Shown here piece by piece: positions 53,475 to 63,790 of a stretch of DNA of 64,000 nt. The position numbers and the translations under genes were made by a program. Numbering within the stretch: the stretch's first letter is position 1; every line of letters begins with the position of its first letter. Where the stretch lies: NCBI GenBank assembly GCA_028716785.1, contig JAQUPD010000002.1:45085-109084 (forward strand), written 5' to 3'. The stretch is from Fidelibacterota bacterium (GTDB lineage Bacteria > Fidelibacterota > Fidelibacteria > Fidelibacterales > Fidelibacteraceae). The notes beneath the pieces were generated by a model, which saw only the letters and a program-made list of their open reading frames with translations, searched no databases and was not told the origin of the DNA.

Positions 53475-54668
53475 TTATTCAATAATTTCGGTTACTACTC
53501 CAGCGCCTACAGTCCGTCCACCTTCGCGAATAGCAAACCGAAGTTCTTTTTCCATGGCGATGGGAACTATCAGTTCTACTGTGAATGTCACGCGGTCTCC
53601 TGGCATCACCATCTCTACCCCTTCTGGAAGCTGAACATTCCCCGTCACATCTGTCGTCCGAAAATAAAACTGGGGTCGATAACCATTGACAAAAGGTGTA
53701 TGGCGCCCCCCTTCTTCCTTCTTCAAGACATACACTTCTGCCTTAAATTTCGTGTGTGGGGTGATGGAGCCCGGTTTTGCCAAAACCATCCCACGGCGTA
53801 AATAATTCTTTTCTATCCCACGTAACAATAATCCCGCATTGTCTCCAGCTTGTCCCTGATCCAAGAGCTTACGAAACATCTCAATCCCTGTTACTACCGT
53901 CTTCTTGGTCTCTGGCTCTATCCCTACTATCTCTACCTCATCCCCTACACGAACTACACCTCGCTCTATGCGTCCCGTGCCTACCGTCCCTCGCCCTGTA
54001 ATCGAAAATACATCCTCTATCGGCATCAAAAATGGCTTGTCTATATCTCGTACCGGCTCCGGTATATAATTGTCTACCGCTTCCATCAACTCATAAATGC
54101 ACCGCGTCTTCTCCTCATCATCTGGATTGTTTAACGCCTCTAACGCTGACCCACGTATAATCGGCACCTCATCTCCAGGATAACCATATTCATTCAATAA
54201 CTCCCGAAGCTCCATCTCTACCAAATCCAATAACTCCGGATCATCTACCATGTCTACCTTATTCATAAATACCACAATCGATGGAACATTCACCTGATAT
54301 GCCAACAATACATGCTCCCGCGTCTGGGGCATCGGCCCATCTGCCGCACTTACAACCAAAATTGCCCCATCCATCTGTGCCGCGCCTGTTATCATGTTCT
54401 TGATATAATCTGCATGTCCCGGACAATCTACATGAGCATAATGACGCTTTACCGTCTCATATTCTACATGAGAAGTCGCTATCGTTATCCCTCGCTCTCG
54501 CTCTTCCGGCGCATTGTCAATACTGTCAAAAGAACGCCTCTCCGCTCCCCCACTCTTTGCCAAAACATACGTGATCGCCGCCGTTAACGTCGTCTTGCCA
54601 TGATCTACATGCCCTATCGTCCCTATATTGACATGGGGCTTCGTCCTTTCAAACTTTTTCTTTGCCAT
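53475..54668 (-). CDS. tufB: Elongation factor Tu, copy B
   Basis: 397 aa identical to tufA; adjacent to tRNA-Thr(GGT) as in canonical tufB loci. Confidence 0.98.
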   Translation of the reverse strand: MAKKKFERTKPHVNIGTIGHVDHGKTTLTAAITYVLAKSGGAERRSFDSIDNAPEERERGITIATSHVEYETVKRHYAHVDCPGHADYIKNMITGAAQMDGAILVVSAADGPMPQTREHVLLAYQVNVPSIVVFMNKVDMVDDPELLDLVEMELRELLNEYGYPGDEVPIIRGSALEALNNPDDEEKTRCIYELMEAVDNYIPEPVRDIDKPFLMPIEDVFSITGRGTVGTGRIERGVVRVGDEVEIVGIEPETKKTVVTGIEMFRKLLDQGQAGDNAGLLLRGIEKNYLRRGMVLAKPGSITPHTKFKAEVYVLKKEEGGRHTPFVNGYRPQFYFRTTDVTGNVQLPEGVEMVMPGDRVTFTVELIVPIAMEKELRFAIREGGRTVGAGVVTEIIE

Positions 54669-54700
54669 GATTTCTCCTCAGATGAAAATTTCAAACTTCG

Positions 54701-54777
54701 TGGAGCCCACGACCGGATTTGAACCGGTGACCTCTTCCTTACCAAGGAAGCGCGACTACCAACTGTGCTACGTGGGC
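54701..54777 (-). tRNA. tRNA-Thr(GGT)
   Basis: GCCCACG...CTTCCTTGGTAAGGAAG...CCGGTTCAAATCCGG-CGTGGGC-T-CCA; encoded CCA. Confidence 0.96.
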
Positions 54778-54813
54778 AAAAAAAAGCCCGTCACCAGAAA
54801 ATACGTGACAGGC
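54778..54813 (-). terminator. Rho-independent terminator-like hairpin abutting the tRNA-Thr(GGT) 5' end
   Basis: Minus-strand RNA GCCUGUCAC-GUAUUUUCUG-GUGACGGGC followed by U8. The only non-Watson-Crick pair is U-G on this strand (C-A on the plus strand), favouring minus-strand function. Confidence 0.75.
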
Positions 54814-54851
54814 TTCTTTTAATCCCGTAAAATACACTTTCTGGTTGTAGC

Positions 54852-54870
54852 GGACAGGATTTATCTGCCC
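54852..54870. repeat. Small palindromic hairpin within the glyT-thrT spacer
   Basis: ggacag-gatttat-ctgccc (minus GGGCAG-ATAAATC-CTGTCC, 6 bp including one G-U). Confidence 0.45.
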
Positions 54871-54895
54871 TCCCATGATCTTTTCAAGAATCAGG

Positions 54896-54966
54896 AGCGG
54901 GTGATGAGAATCGAACTCACGTAATCAGCTTGGAAGGCTGATGTTCTACCACTGAACTACACCCGC
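54896..54966 (-). tRNA. tRNA-Gly(TCC)
   Basis: GCGGGTG TA GTTCAGTGGTAGAAC A TCAGCCTTCCAAGCTGA ... TGAGTTCGATTCTCA TCACCCGC; anticodon TCC. Confidence 0.95.
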
Positions 54967-54970
54967 AGCG

Positions 54971-55053
54971 TGGGCCAGGATGGATTTGAACCACCGTAGG
55001 CTTACGCCGGCAGATTTACAGTCTGCTGCCATTGACCGCTCGGCCACTGACCC
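54971..55053 (-). tRNA. tRNA-Tyr(GTA)
   Basis: Class II tRNA with long variable arm; GCAGACTGTAAATCTGC anticodon arm; acceptor GGGTCAG/CTGGCCC. Confidence 0.95.
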
Positions 55054-55064
55054 CTTTTGATATG

Positions 55065-55137
55065 AGCCACCAGCCGGAATCGAACCAGCGACCAACGGTT
55101 TACAAAACCGCCGCTCTACCAGCTGAGCTATGGTGGC
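55065..55137 (-). tRNA. tRNA-Thr(TGT)
   Basis: GCCACCATAGCTCAGCTGGTAGAGC...GCGGTTTTGTAAACCGT...GCTGGTTCGATTCCGGC-TGGTGGC; anticodon TGT. Confidence 0.95.
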
Positions 55138-55278
55138 ACATCATAATTTTCAAAAAGCTTGGAAATATAAAATGAATCTCTCTGTTTTTCAAATAAAATT
55201 TGCTTTTCCTATCCCTAGAAATATTTCATGAAGAAAATAACTATCTATTTTGAATCGTTAACTCTTCCTTTTGCGTTT

Positions 55279-55287
55279 ATTATAACA
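55279..55287 (-). promoter_or_regulatory. Candidate extended -10 promoter for the tRNA/tufB cluster
   Basis: Minus strand TG-T-TATAAT upstream of tRNA-Thr(TGT); no good -35 seen. Confidence 0.4.
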
Positions 55288-55471
55288 TCTAGAATCAAAA
55301 ACACTTTTATCATTTAACTAATTGAAAAATTGTAATGAGATTCGTAATATAAAAACTAAGATGACTAAACTATTTTCATAACGCATCTTATCTTTTCCAG
55401 TTGGTATCAAAAAATCCGGGGAAAAAAATGCATATTCTAATTCCTAAATATCTTAAAAAATAATAATAGGT

Positions 55472-58400
55472 ATGGACATGACGAAGAAACGAATTTTGAT
55501 TGTTGAAGATGAGAGGATTATTGCTGAAGATCTGAAAATGACATTAGAAAATTTTGGCTATGAAGTGATTGATATTATTTCTAATGGTGAAGATGCCATT
55601 AAAACAGCGGGAGAAACACGCCCTGATTTAGTCCTCATGGATATTGTTCTTGAAGGGAAGATGTGTGGTTCAGAAGCTGCTGAAATAATTCATCATGAAT
55701 TTGGAACACCTATTATTTTCCTTACTGCTTATGCTGATGAAAACACCATTACGATGGCCAAAGCTTCCGAACCCTATGGTTATTTAATCAAACCTTTTGA
55801 GGAACGTGAACTTAAAGCAACAATAGAAATGTTTTTCTATAAAATTGACCTTGAAAAAAAACTTGCAATCAGTGAATATCGTTTACGTTCTCTTTTTGAA
55901 AAAGCAAATGATGGTTTTATTATCATTAGAGAAGATGACCAAATCCTTGAAGCAAACATAGCTTCAATAACCATCAGCGAATACTCTCAGAAAGAACTTG
56001 TTGGGTCGCCTTATAAAAAGATTCTTCCAGAGATTAATATCCATCGTTTAAGAGAATTGGATAAAAAAACAACGCTTATCGAGACCTATCTTTTAACAAA
56101 ATCTGGACGCCGCCTTGATATTGAAATCTCTTATTCCATTTACTGGTTTGAAAAAGAAAAGTTTGTAATGCTTATTTTTCGAGATATCTCTGAACGCATA
56201 CAAACTCAAAACATTTTAAAAAGTAGAGATAAGATTTTAGAAACCGTTGGCAAGATTGCTGAGCGTTTGTTATCGTCAGAAAACATTAATACAGCGTTGG
56301 ATGAAAGTCTTCAATGGATGGGCAAAGCAACATCAGCAGATCGGTGTTATCTTTTTAAGAACGTTTATAATCCTTATAATGAGCTTTGCATATCCTTACG
56401 AAACGAATGGGCTAGCGATTCTGTGACATCTCACGTTAAAAATAATCTCTTGAAAGAATTGCCATACCAAGGAAATATTGACAATGCACTTCAAACGCTT
56501 TCTCAACATAAAGTATTTTTTAAAGTAGCTCATGATTTCAACGAATCTGAGCGGGTTATTTTCGAGGGTGAAAATATTCAATCCCTCATATGGGTCCCTA
56601 TTATTGTGGATAAAGTTTGGTGGGGGTTCATCGGTTTGGATGAGTGTCATCAAGAAAGAATGTGGGCTCCTGCTGAAATTGAAGCATTGAAAGTTTTTGC
56701 CCAGACTATTGGTGCTGCAATACAAAATTATAATGCCCGAATAGAAATTCAAAAATCAGAAGATAAATATAAATTACTTGTCAATTCTATTAATGACGGA
56801 ATTGTTATTAGTCAAAATGGCGAGTTTATTTTTTACAATACACGATTTGCTGAAATTTTAGGATACACCCTTGATGAGTTAAAAAACATTAATTACCGAA
56901 AAATTTATTCCAAGCGAGGTTTAAAAATATTGATGGATCGCTATGAGAGGCGTCAGCTTGGAGAAGATGTTTCGAATCATTATGAAACCTATTTTCTTAA
57001 AAAGAACGGTGAAGAAATTGATATAGATGTAAATGTAGCCATTATCGACTTTGAAGGTAATCCTGCTTCTTTTGCTGTTATTCGGGATATAACACAGGAA
57101 AAGGCAGCTATTAATGAGATTTTAAAGTTGTCTCGGGCTATTGAGCAAAGTTCTTCTTCAATCATCATTACCAATAACGAAAGTATGATTGAATATGTAA
57201 ATCCACGTTTTACCGAAATAACGGGGTATGAAAAAGAAGAAGTTCTTGGAAAAAAAATGTCTGCCTTTAAATCGGGAATGAATCCTCAAGAAAAATATAA
57301 AGAGTTGTGGGAAACCATTAAGCAGGGCGAAAATTGGTATGGTGAGCTAAGAAACAAGAAAAAAGAGGGGGGGGTCTATTGGGAAAAAGTTTCCATATCA
57401 GCTATTCGGGATAACGAAGGTGTTATAACGCACTATGTGGCCATTAGGGATGATATTACAGAACAAAAGCAACGAGAGCAGCAACTTCGTGAAAATGAAG
57501 AGATGTTGCGTTCCATTACTGATTCTGCAAATGATGCCATTGTTATGGTTGATTGTAACGCACTTGTTCGCTTTTGGAATCCCTCTGCAGAAAAAATATT
57601 AGGGTTTAAAGAACAAGAAATTTTGGGGAAGAATTTCTTTGATCTCCTCGTTCCTGATGAATATAAAAAAATGTATGATATTCAGTCGTTTCATGGAAAA
57701 TTCCTTGATGAACTCTTGGGGAGTGTGTTTGAATTTTATGCCTTAAATAAAAAGGGGGAAAAAATTCCTATTGAAGTGTCTTTCTCTTCCTTCCGTTTAC
57801 AGGGTTATTGGAATACCATTGCTATAATCCGTGATATTTCTGAACGGAAAAAAGCAGAGCAGGAAATTAATCTTTTAGCTCATGCAATAAAAAGTATTAG
57901 TGAAGCTATATCAGTCACGGACTTAGAAGACCGATTTATTTTTGTTAATAAAGCTTTCATCAAAACGTATGGATACAGTCGTGAAGAAGTAATTGGCAAA
58001 CATATAAACCTTATTCGATCTGAAGAAATGTCGAAAGATACAGCACTCTTAGAATCCATTCGAAGGGATACTTTAGAAAGAGGTGGATGGCAAGGAGAAA
58101 TATACAATCAACGAAAAGATGGAACAGTTTTTCCTGTAATGCTTTCTACATCGCTTCTTTATAATGAAAAAGGTACTCCCATTGCATCAATTGGAGTTGC
58201 CCGAGATATTACCGACCGAAAAGAATGGGAAAAAGAATTGTATCAAAGTCGCGAACGCTTAAATATTATTCTTCATAGTATTGGGAATGGCGTGATCGTT
58301 CTTGACGCATTGGGAAAAGTTATCATATACAACGACAAAGCCTTAGAGCTGCTTAATATTCCAACGTCTTTTAAAAATCATCCTCCTATCAAGGATTTTC

Positions 58401-59281
58401 TTATTCACACAGAACACCAAGGAGAAGCTCTTTTAAGTTCCCTCTCAAAAGAGTCTTTTTCAAATCTTGAACTCATTGTTACTGAACCTGATTATAGAAT
58501 TCTTTATGTAACAGGATCAACATTTCAAGATGTCGATAGGAAATCAGCAGGAAAAGTCTTTATTTTAAGAGACGTTACAAAAGAGCGGGAAATTGACAGG
58601 ATGAAAACCGATTTTGTCTCAAGTGTCTCTCACGAACTTCGGACACCTCTCACAGCCATCATGGGATTTTCCAATACAATCCTTCGAAAAGAATCCATGT
58701 CTGAAGAAACAAAGCACGAATTTATAGAAATTATTTACAATGAGAGCAAACGATTAGCCCGACTTATTGAAGATGTTTTAAGTATTTCAAAAATTGAATC
58801 GGAAAAAATCACTTATGAAATGGAGGCTTTAAATCTCGATGAAGTGATTCAAGATGCGATTACAATTTATCGACCGCAGGCAGAAGATAAGCAAATTGAT
58901 CTCTTGTATCAAAAAGACGAAGCACTACCTCAAATATTAGCTGATCATGATGCCATGATTCAAGTTGTTGTTAATTTATTAAGCAATGCTTTAAAATTTA
59001 CACTTCCTAAGGGAAAAATTGATGTCCGTTTAAAACATGAAGGTAATTATATTATTTTTGAAGTAGAAGATACGGGGATGGGTATCCCTAAGAGAGAACA
59101 GGAAAAAATCTTTCAAAAATTTTATCGGATTCACAGGCCTGGAATGCAAATCCAGGGGACAGGGTTGGGGTTATCGATTATAAAAGAAATTTTAGAGAAG
59201 CATAACGGTAAAATTGACGTAATCAGTGAAGAAAATAAAGGGAGTTTATTTCGCGTCTCACTTCCAGTTTTTAAAATGTAA
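55472..59281 (+). CDS. Sensor histidine kinase: REC, multiple PAS, GAF, HisKA, HATPase
   Basis: N-terminal REC (RILIVEDERIIAEDLKM...VLMDIVL...PIIFLTAYAD); GAF-like region around residues 260-430; repeated PAS/PAC motifs; HisKA SSVSHELRTPLTAIMGFSN; HATPase VEDTGMGIPKREQEKIFQKFYRI...GTGLGLSIIKEI. Confidence 0.93.
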   Translation: MDMTKKRILIVEDERIIAEDLKMTLENFGYEVIDIISNGEDAIKTAGETRPDLVLMDIVLEGKMCGSEAAEIIHHEFGTPIIFLTAYADENTITMAKASEPYGYLIKPFEERELKATIEMFFYKIDLEKKLAISEYRLRSLFEKANDGFIIIREDDQILEANIASITISEYSQKELVGSPYKKILPEINIHRLRELDKKTTLIETYLLTKSGRRLDIEISYSIYWFEKEKFVMLIFRDISERIQTQNILKSRDKILETVGKIAERLLSSENINTALDESLQWMGKATSADRCYLFKNVYNPYNELCISLRNEWASDSVTSHVKNNLLKELPYQGNIDNALQTLSQHKVFFKVAHDFNESERVIFEGENIQSLIWVPIIVDKVWWGFIGLDECHQERMWAPAEIEALKVFAQTIGAAIQNYNARIEIQKSEDKYKLLVNSINDGIVISQNGEFIFYNTRFAEILGYTLDELKNINYRKIYSKRGLKILMDRYERRQLGEDVSNHYETYFLKKNGEEIDIDVNVAIIDFEGNPASFAVIRDITQEKAAINEILKLSRAIEQSSSSIIITNNESMIEYVNPRFTEITGYEKEEVLGKKMSAFKSGMNPQEKYKELWETIKQGENWYGELRNKKKEGGVYWEKVSISAIRDNEGVITHYVAIRDDITEQKQREQQLRENEEMLRSITDSANDAIVMVDCNALVRFWNPSAEKILGFKEQEILGKNFFDLLVPDEYKKMYDIQSFHGKFLDELLGSVFEFYALNKKGEKIPIEVSFSSFRLQGYWNTIAIIRDISERKKAEQEINLLAHAIKSISEAISVTDLEDRFIFVNKAFIKTYGYSREEVIGKHINLIRSEEMSKDTALLESIRRDTLERGGWQGEIYNQRKDGTVFPVMLSTSLLYNEKGTPIASIGVARDITDRKEWEKELYQSRERLNIILHSIGNGVIVLDALGKVIIYNDKALELLNIPTSFKNHPPIKDFLIHTEHQGEALLSSLSKESFSNLELIVTEPDYRILYVTGSTFQDVDRKSAGKVFILRDVTKEREIDRMKTDFVSSVSHELRTPLTAIMGFSNTILRKESMSEETKHEFIEIIYNESKRLARLIEDVLSISKIESEKITYEMEALNLDEVIQDAITIYRPQAEDKQIDLLYQKDEALPQILADHDAMIQVVVNLLSNALKFTLPKGKIDVRLKHEGNYIIFEVEDTGMGIPKREQEKIFQKFYRIHRPGMQIQGTGLGLSIIKEILEKHNGKIDVISEENKGSLFRVSLPVFKM

Positions 59282-59301
59282 CATAAAAAGAGGTTAATAC
59301 A

Positions 59302-59682
59302 ATGAAGATACTTGTGGTTGATGATGAAGAAAATATCCGAAAGCTTGTTCAGTATAATTTAGTATTGGATGGACATGAGGTTATTTTAGCAGAAGATGGC
59401 AAAGAAGGGTTAGAAAAGGCACGTCAAGAAATGCCAGATTTAATTCTTTTGGACATCATGATGCCAGAAATGGATGGTCTTGAAGTATGTTCCAGACTAA
59501 AGAAAGATCCAGAAATGCGAGATATTCCTATTTTTATGTTATCTGCAAAAGGACAAATGAAAGATTTGGAAGATGCGTTTGAAGCGGGCGCAGATAATTA
59601 CATTACAAAACCTTTTGATGTTGATAAATTGAGTGAAATTATTCAGTTTAAAATGAAAAAATTACAGGAGAAAACAACGTAG
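59302..59682 (+). CDS. Single-domain response regulator
   Basis: KILVVDDEENIRKLVQYNL...DLILLDIMMPEMDGLEVCSRLK...IFMLSAKGQ...GADNYITKPFD; 126 aa, no output domain. Confidence 0.93.
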   Translation: MKILVVDDEENIRKLVQYNLVLDGHEVILAEDGKEGLEKARQEMPDLILLDIMMPEMDGLEVCSRLKKDPEMRDIPIFMLSAKGQMKDLEDAFEAGADNYITKPFDVDKLSEIIQFKMKKLQEKTT

Positions 59683-59980
59683 ATTTAGAATGCATTTTAT
59701 TATTTATTCATAGGTTTACACCTAAACCAGAAGATAACCATTCTTAACTTTTTACACTTTATTATTGTTAATGAAAAAAATATTCCTTCTAAGGGTTCCC
59801 CTATTTTATATATAGCATCTTAAAAACATGAAACACAAAGAGATTTTTTCTTCATCGATTACACGTTTTCCAATCCTATTTCTTTTTTAAAATAATGCTA
59901 TTCTTTTTCTTTAGGATACTGTGATCTACATCTCAAATTATTGGAATTATTATATAATAACATAGTGATAATTTGGAGTA

Positions 59981-60002
59981 TTTCCCCCCACCCCGGGGGA
60001 AA
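59981..60002. other. GC-rich hairpin in the intergenic region between the response regulator and secA
   Basis: tttccccc-cacccc-gggggaaa, 8-bp perfect stem in strongly AT-rich surroundings; no T tract. Confidence 0.6.
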
Positions 60003-60116
60003 GATACACCATCCAATGTAAAAAATCAAGATAATATTTCATATATAATATATGTCAATTTATATCTTAGTAAATTTTGTGTACTTAAAAGAGCTTTTTA
60101 TAAGGATTATAGATCT

Positions 60117-63100
60117 TTAATTTGCGCCGCAGCAGTGTTTATATTTTTTGCCACTTCCACAAGGACACGGTTCATTCCGACCAATTTTTCGTCCTTCACG
60201 ACGAATAGGTTGTGTCTTCCCGGATTTTGATGTGGTTCCAACAGAAGATGGATTGTTCAAGCTTGCACCAGCATGCTGATAGCCAAGATTTCCTGTCTCT
60301 TCATGCTTCATCACTAAGTTGGTTGGATGGGCTTTTGGTTGTTGTGGTTCAGCTTCCAGGCGAATTTCTGTCCTGAAAATTAAACGAAGGGCTTCTCGAT
60401 CGATGCGAGAAAGCATCTCTTCAAACATTTTATATGCTTCTGTTTTATAAGCAATAAGAGGATCTTTTTGACCATAAACCTGCAGGCCAACGCCTTCTTT
60501 AAGCTGATCAAGTTCGAAGAGGTGTTCTTTCCACACATTATCGACCGTCATTAAATAGGCCCAACGCTCCAACTTTCCCATGATATCCGGAGGAATGATT
60601 TGTTGCTTTCGCTCATAAGTAGCCAAGGCTTTTTTATGGATCAGACTAATTACATCGTCTCTATCAATTCTTTCTTTTCCATCCTGCATGAGTTCTTCTG
60701 GGTGAATATCGACCATAAGAACATTGATGGTTTCTTGTCGGAGTCCTTCCCAATCCCAATCGTTTATATCTTCATCGGCTGTATATTTATTAACCGTATC
60801 ACGGATATATTTTTCAAGCATATTCAAAATTTCATCACGAAGATTTCCGCCATGAAGAGCATAATTTCTGCGATTATAGATGACTTCACGTTGAAGATTC
60901 ATAACATCGTCATATTCCAGAAGATGTTTACGAATTGCAAAATTTCGTTCCTCGACTTTTTTCTGAGCTCTTTCAATCGAGCGAGAGATCATGGGATGCG
61001 AAATCACTTCGCCTTCTTCCACACCAAGGCGATCCATAATTGAACTTATGCGTTCAGAGCCAAAAAGTCGCATGAGGTCATCTTCAAGACTCAGGTAAAA
61101 AACAGATTCTCCGGGATCCCCTTGCCGCCCGGATCGTCCTTTAAGCTGGAGATCAATTCGTCTGGATTCATGGCGTTCGGTTCCAATGATTTTTAAGCCA
61201 CCAAGTTTTCGCGTTTCATCTGTTATCTTTATATCCGTTCCACGTCCTGCCATATTTGTTGCAATGGTCACCGCTCCCAGTTGACCTGCTCGAGCAATAA
61301 TTTCTGCTTCTCGTTGATGTTGTTTTGCATTGAGAACATTATGTGGAATTCCGGCACGTTGAAGCATTTTACTCAACATTTCTGAAACTTCAACACTAAT
61401 AGTCCCCACAAGAACAGGCTGTCCTTTTTTATGCGATTCAATAATTTCATGGATAATTGCTTGATATTTTTCTCGTTTTGTTCGATAAATCACATCATTG
61501 CGATCATTACGTATAACAGGTCTATTGGTGGGAATACTAACAACTTCCAATTTATAGATTTCACCAAATTCTGCCGCTTCAGTTTCAGCAGTACCCGTCA
61601 TCCCTGCAAGTTTATCATGCATTCTGAAATAATTTTGCAGCGTGATGGTTGCCAGTGTTTGATTTTCACCTTCAATACGGACTTTTTCCTTTGCCTCAAT
61701 GGCTTGATGGAGTCCATCGCTATAGCGTCGACCCGGGAGAATGCGTCCAGTAAATTCATCAACAATAAGAACTTTCCCATCTTTTACCACATAATCAACA
61801 TCCCGATTATACAGTGAATAGGCTAAAAGAAGCTGGTGCAAGTTATGAATTGTTTCACTCCGTCGACTGTGAAGCCGTTGAATTTGATCTTTTTCTTTTT
61901 GTTTTTCTGTCTCGTTTAAATCATCACGCTGATCAATTTTTGCAAACTCTTCGCCAATATCAGGAATAATAAATTGATCGGGATCTTTAGGAGATAGCAG
62001 TTGCCTTCCTTTTTCAGTAATATCCACAATATGGCTTTTTTCATCGACGGTATAATAGAGTACTTCATCGACTTCATGGAGTTTTTTCTCTTGCATATAA
62101 TAGGATTCAGCAGCATGCATCAACTTCTTCATGCCGGGTTCTTCAAGAAGTCTCATTAAACCAGGATGCTTTGGAAGCCCATGATAACACTGAAGAAGCA
62201 TAGTTCCTCGTTTCATATCATCCAGCGTATCTTGTGCACGATGGAGTTCATTCAGTAAACTGTTGATATAGCGTTCTTGGGCTCGAACAAGGCGTTCGAT
62301 GCTTCCTCTAAGATTTTTATAGGACTCATGAGTATTGGATTGGACAGGGCCTGAAATAATAAGAGGTGTTCTGGCTTCATCGATTAAAACGCTATCAACC
62401 TCATCGACAATCGCGTAATAATGTCCTCGTTGAACAACACCATCCAGACTAACAGCCATATTATCCCGCAGGTAATCAAAGCCAAATTCATTATTGGTGC
62501 CATAAACTATATCTTTTGCATATTCTTGTTTTCTAACTTCTGGTGGCATAGTATTCAGAATTTTACCTACAGAGAGTCCTAAAAACTGATAAATAATTCC
62601 CATCCATTCTGCATCTCGTTCTGCCAAATAATCATTGACAGTAACAACATGAACCCCCCGTTTTGTAAGAGCATTTAGAAAAACAGGCATCGTAGCAACG
62701 AGGGTTTTTCCTTCACCTGTTTTCATTTCAGCAATACCGCCCTGATGGAGAACAATCGCACCAAGAAGTTGGACATCAAAGGGAACCATATCCCAAACCA
62801 TTTTTTGCCCAACAACCTGAATTTCTTGTCCAAGCAATCGTTGGCATGCCTGCTTTACCATAGCAAAGGCTTCAACCATCAGTTCATCAAGGGCCTTTTG
62901 CTCAGCTTCATAAATAAAATCATCCGTCCGTTCGTCGTCAAATCCTTGAGATTCTGCTTTTTCACGAGCTTCTTGTCGTTTAGACTCAACATAATTAATC
63001 ATCTCTTGGGTGCGAGCTTGAAGGTCTTCATCAGAAAAGCTATTTAACGCCTCAAATTTTGCATTAATTTGTACAACATAAGGGGCTATCCGTTTTATAT

Positions 63101-63149
63101 ATCGTTCTGAACTTGTACCAAAAATTTTTTTTATAACATCAAAAAACAT
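60117..63149 (-). CDS. secA: Preprotein translocase ATPase SecA
   Basis: [52 protein letters not shown]-terminal zinc motif [18 protein letters not shown]. Confidence 0.98.
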   Translation of the reverse strand: MFFDVIKKIFGTSSERYIKRIAPYVVQINAKFEALNSFSDEDLQARTQEMINYVESKRQEAREKAESQGFDDERTDDFIYEAEQKALDELMVEAFAMVKQACQRLLGQEIQVVGQKMVWDMVPFDVQLLGAIVLHQGGIAEMKTGEGKTLVATMPVFLNALTKRGVHVVTVNDYLAERDAEWMGIIYQFLGLSVGKILNTMPPEVRKQEYAKDIVYGTNNEFGFDYLRDNMAVSLDGVVQRGHYYAIVDEVDSVLIDEARTPLIISGPVQSNTHESYKNLRGSIERLVRAQERYINSLLNELHRAQDTLDDMKRGTMLLQCYHGLPKHPGLMRLLEEPGMKKLMHAAESYYMQEKKLHEVDEVLYYTVDEKSHIVDITEKGRQLLSPKDPDQFIIPDIGEEFAKIDQRDDLNETEKQKEKDQIQRLHSRRSETIHNLHQLLLAYSLYNRDVDYVVKDGKVLIVDEFTGRILPGRRYSDGLHQAIEAKEKVRIEGENQTLATITLQNYFRMHDKLAGMTGTAETEAAEFGEIYKLEVVSIPTNRPVIRNDRNDVIYRTKREKYQAIIHEIIESHKKGQPVLVGTISVEVSEMLSKMLQRAGIPHNVLNAKQHQREAEIIARAGQLGAVTIATNMAGRGTDIKITDETRKLGGLKIIGTERHESRRIDLQLKGRSGRQGDPGESVFYLSLEDDLMRLFGSERISSIMDRLGVEEGEVISHPMISRSIERAQKKVEERNFAIRKHLLEYDDVMNLQREVIYNRRNYALHGGNLRDEILNMLEKYIRDTVNKYTADEDINDWDWEGLRQETINVLMVDIHPEELMQDGKERIDRDDVISLIHKKALATYERKQQIIPPDIMGKLERWAYLMTVDNVWKEHLFELDQLKEGVGLQVYGQKDPLIAYKTEAYKMFEEMLSRIDREALRLIFRTEIRLEAEPQQPKAHPTNLVMKHEETGNLGYQHAGASLNNPSSVGTTSKSGKTQPIRREGRKIGRNEPCPCGSGKKYKHCCGAN

Positions 63150-63157
63150 CTTATCTC

Positions 63158-63601
63158 CTATGTCTCAGTTATTTCAGGAAATATTCTTCCCTCCTCAATA
63201 AGGTCATGATAAATCCGATCCATCAGTCCATTTATAAAAATATGACTATCTTCAGTTGAATATTTTTTCCCCAATTCAATGGCTTCAGAAATCGTAACCC
63301 GCGGAGGAATATCCTTACAAAACATCAATTCAGCAATGGACTGACGCAAAATAATTTTATCAATCAACGCAATCCGTGTAAAATCCCAATTTTTGGATCT
63401 ACTGCGGATTCTTTCATCAATTGCATCTTTATTTACGGTTGTAACGTGTACGAGTTCCCTTAATAACGTTTCATCACATTCTGGATTATCATTTAATAAT
63501 AAAATATCTAAAATCACTTGATCAATGGGTTTATCATTCATTTCAAGAGCATAAAGAACTTGGAGCGATAATTCACGAGAGAGTCTACGAAGCTTCATCA
63601 T
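63158..63601 (-). CDS. nusB: Transcription antitermination factor NusB
   Basis: [19 protein letters not shown]...[66 protein letters not shown]. Confidence 0.93.
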   Translation of the reverse strand: MMKLRRLSRELSLQVLYALEMNDKPIDQVILDILLLNDNPECDETLLRELVHVTTVNKDAIDERIRSRSKNWDFTRIALIDKIILRQSIAELMFCKDIPPRVTISEAIELGKKYSTEDSHIFINGLMDRIYHDLIEEGRIFPEITET

Positions 63602-63674
63602 AATAAAAAATAGCTGCCTTGTTTATGAATGAATGTAATAATATCCCTTTTGAAATATCTGCTTTCACATTATT

Positions 63675-63703
63675 ATTTTACAAACAAAGGACATTGATAT
63701 CAA
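63675..63703 (-). promoter_or_regulatory. Candidate sigma70-type promoter for nusB-secA
   Basis: Minus strand TTGATA - 17 nt - TAAAAT, upstream of nusB. Confidence 0.5.
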
Positions 63704-63790
63704 CAGGTGAATGCAGAGGGTTTTTGTGTTAGTTTTTAAGAAAATTTCTCTACATTATCTTATAAACATCATCAATGAAGGAGCAAAACC

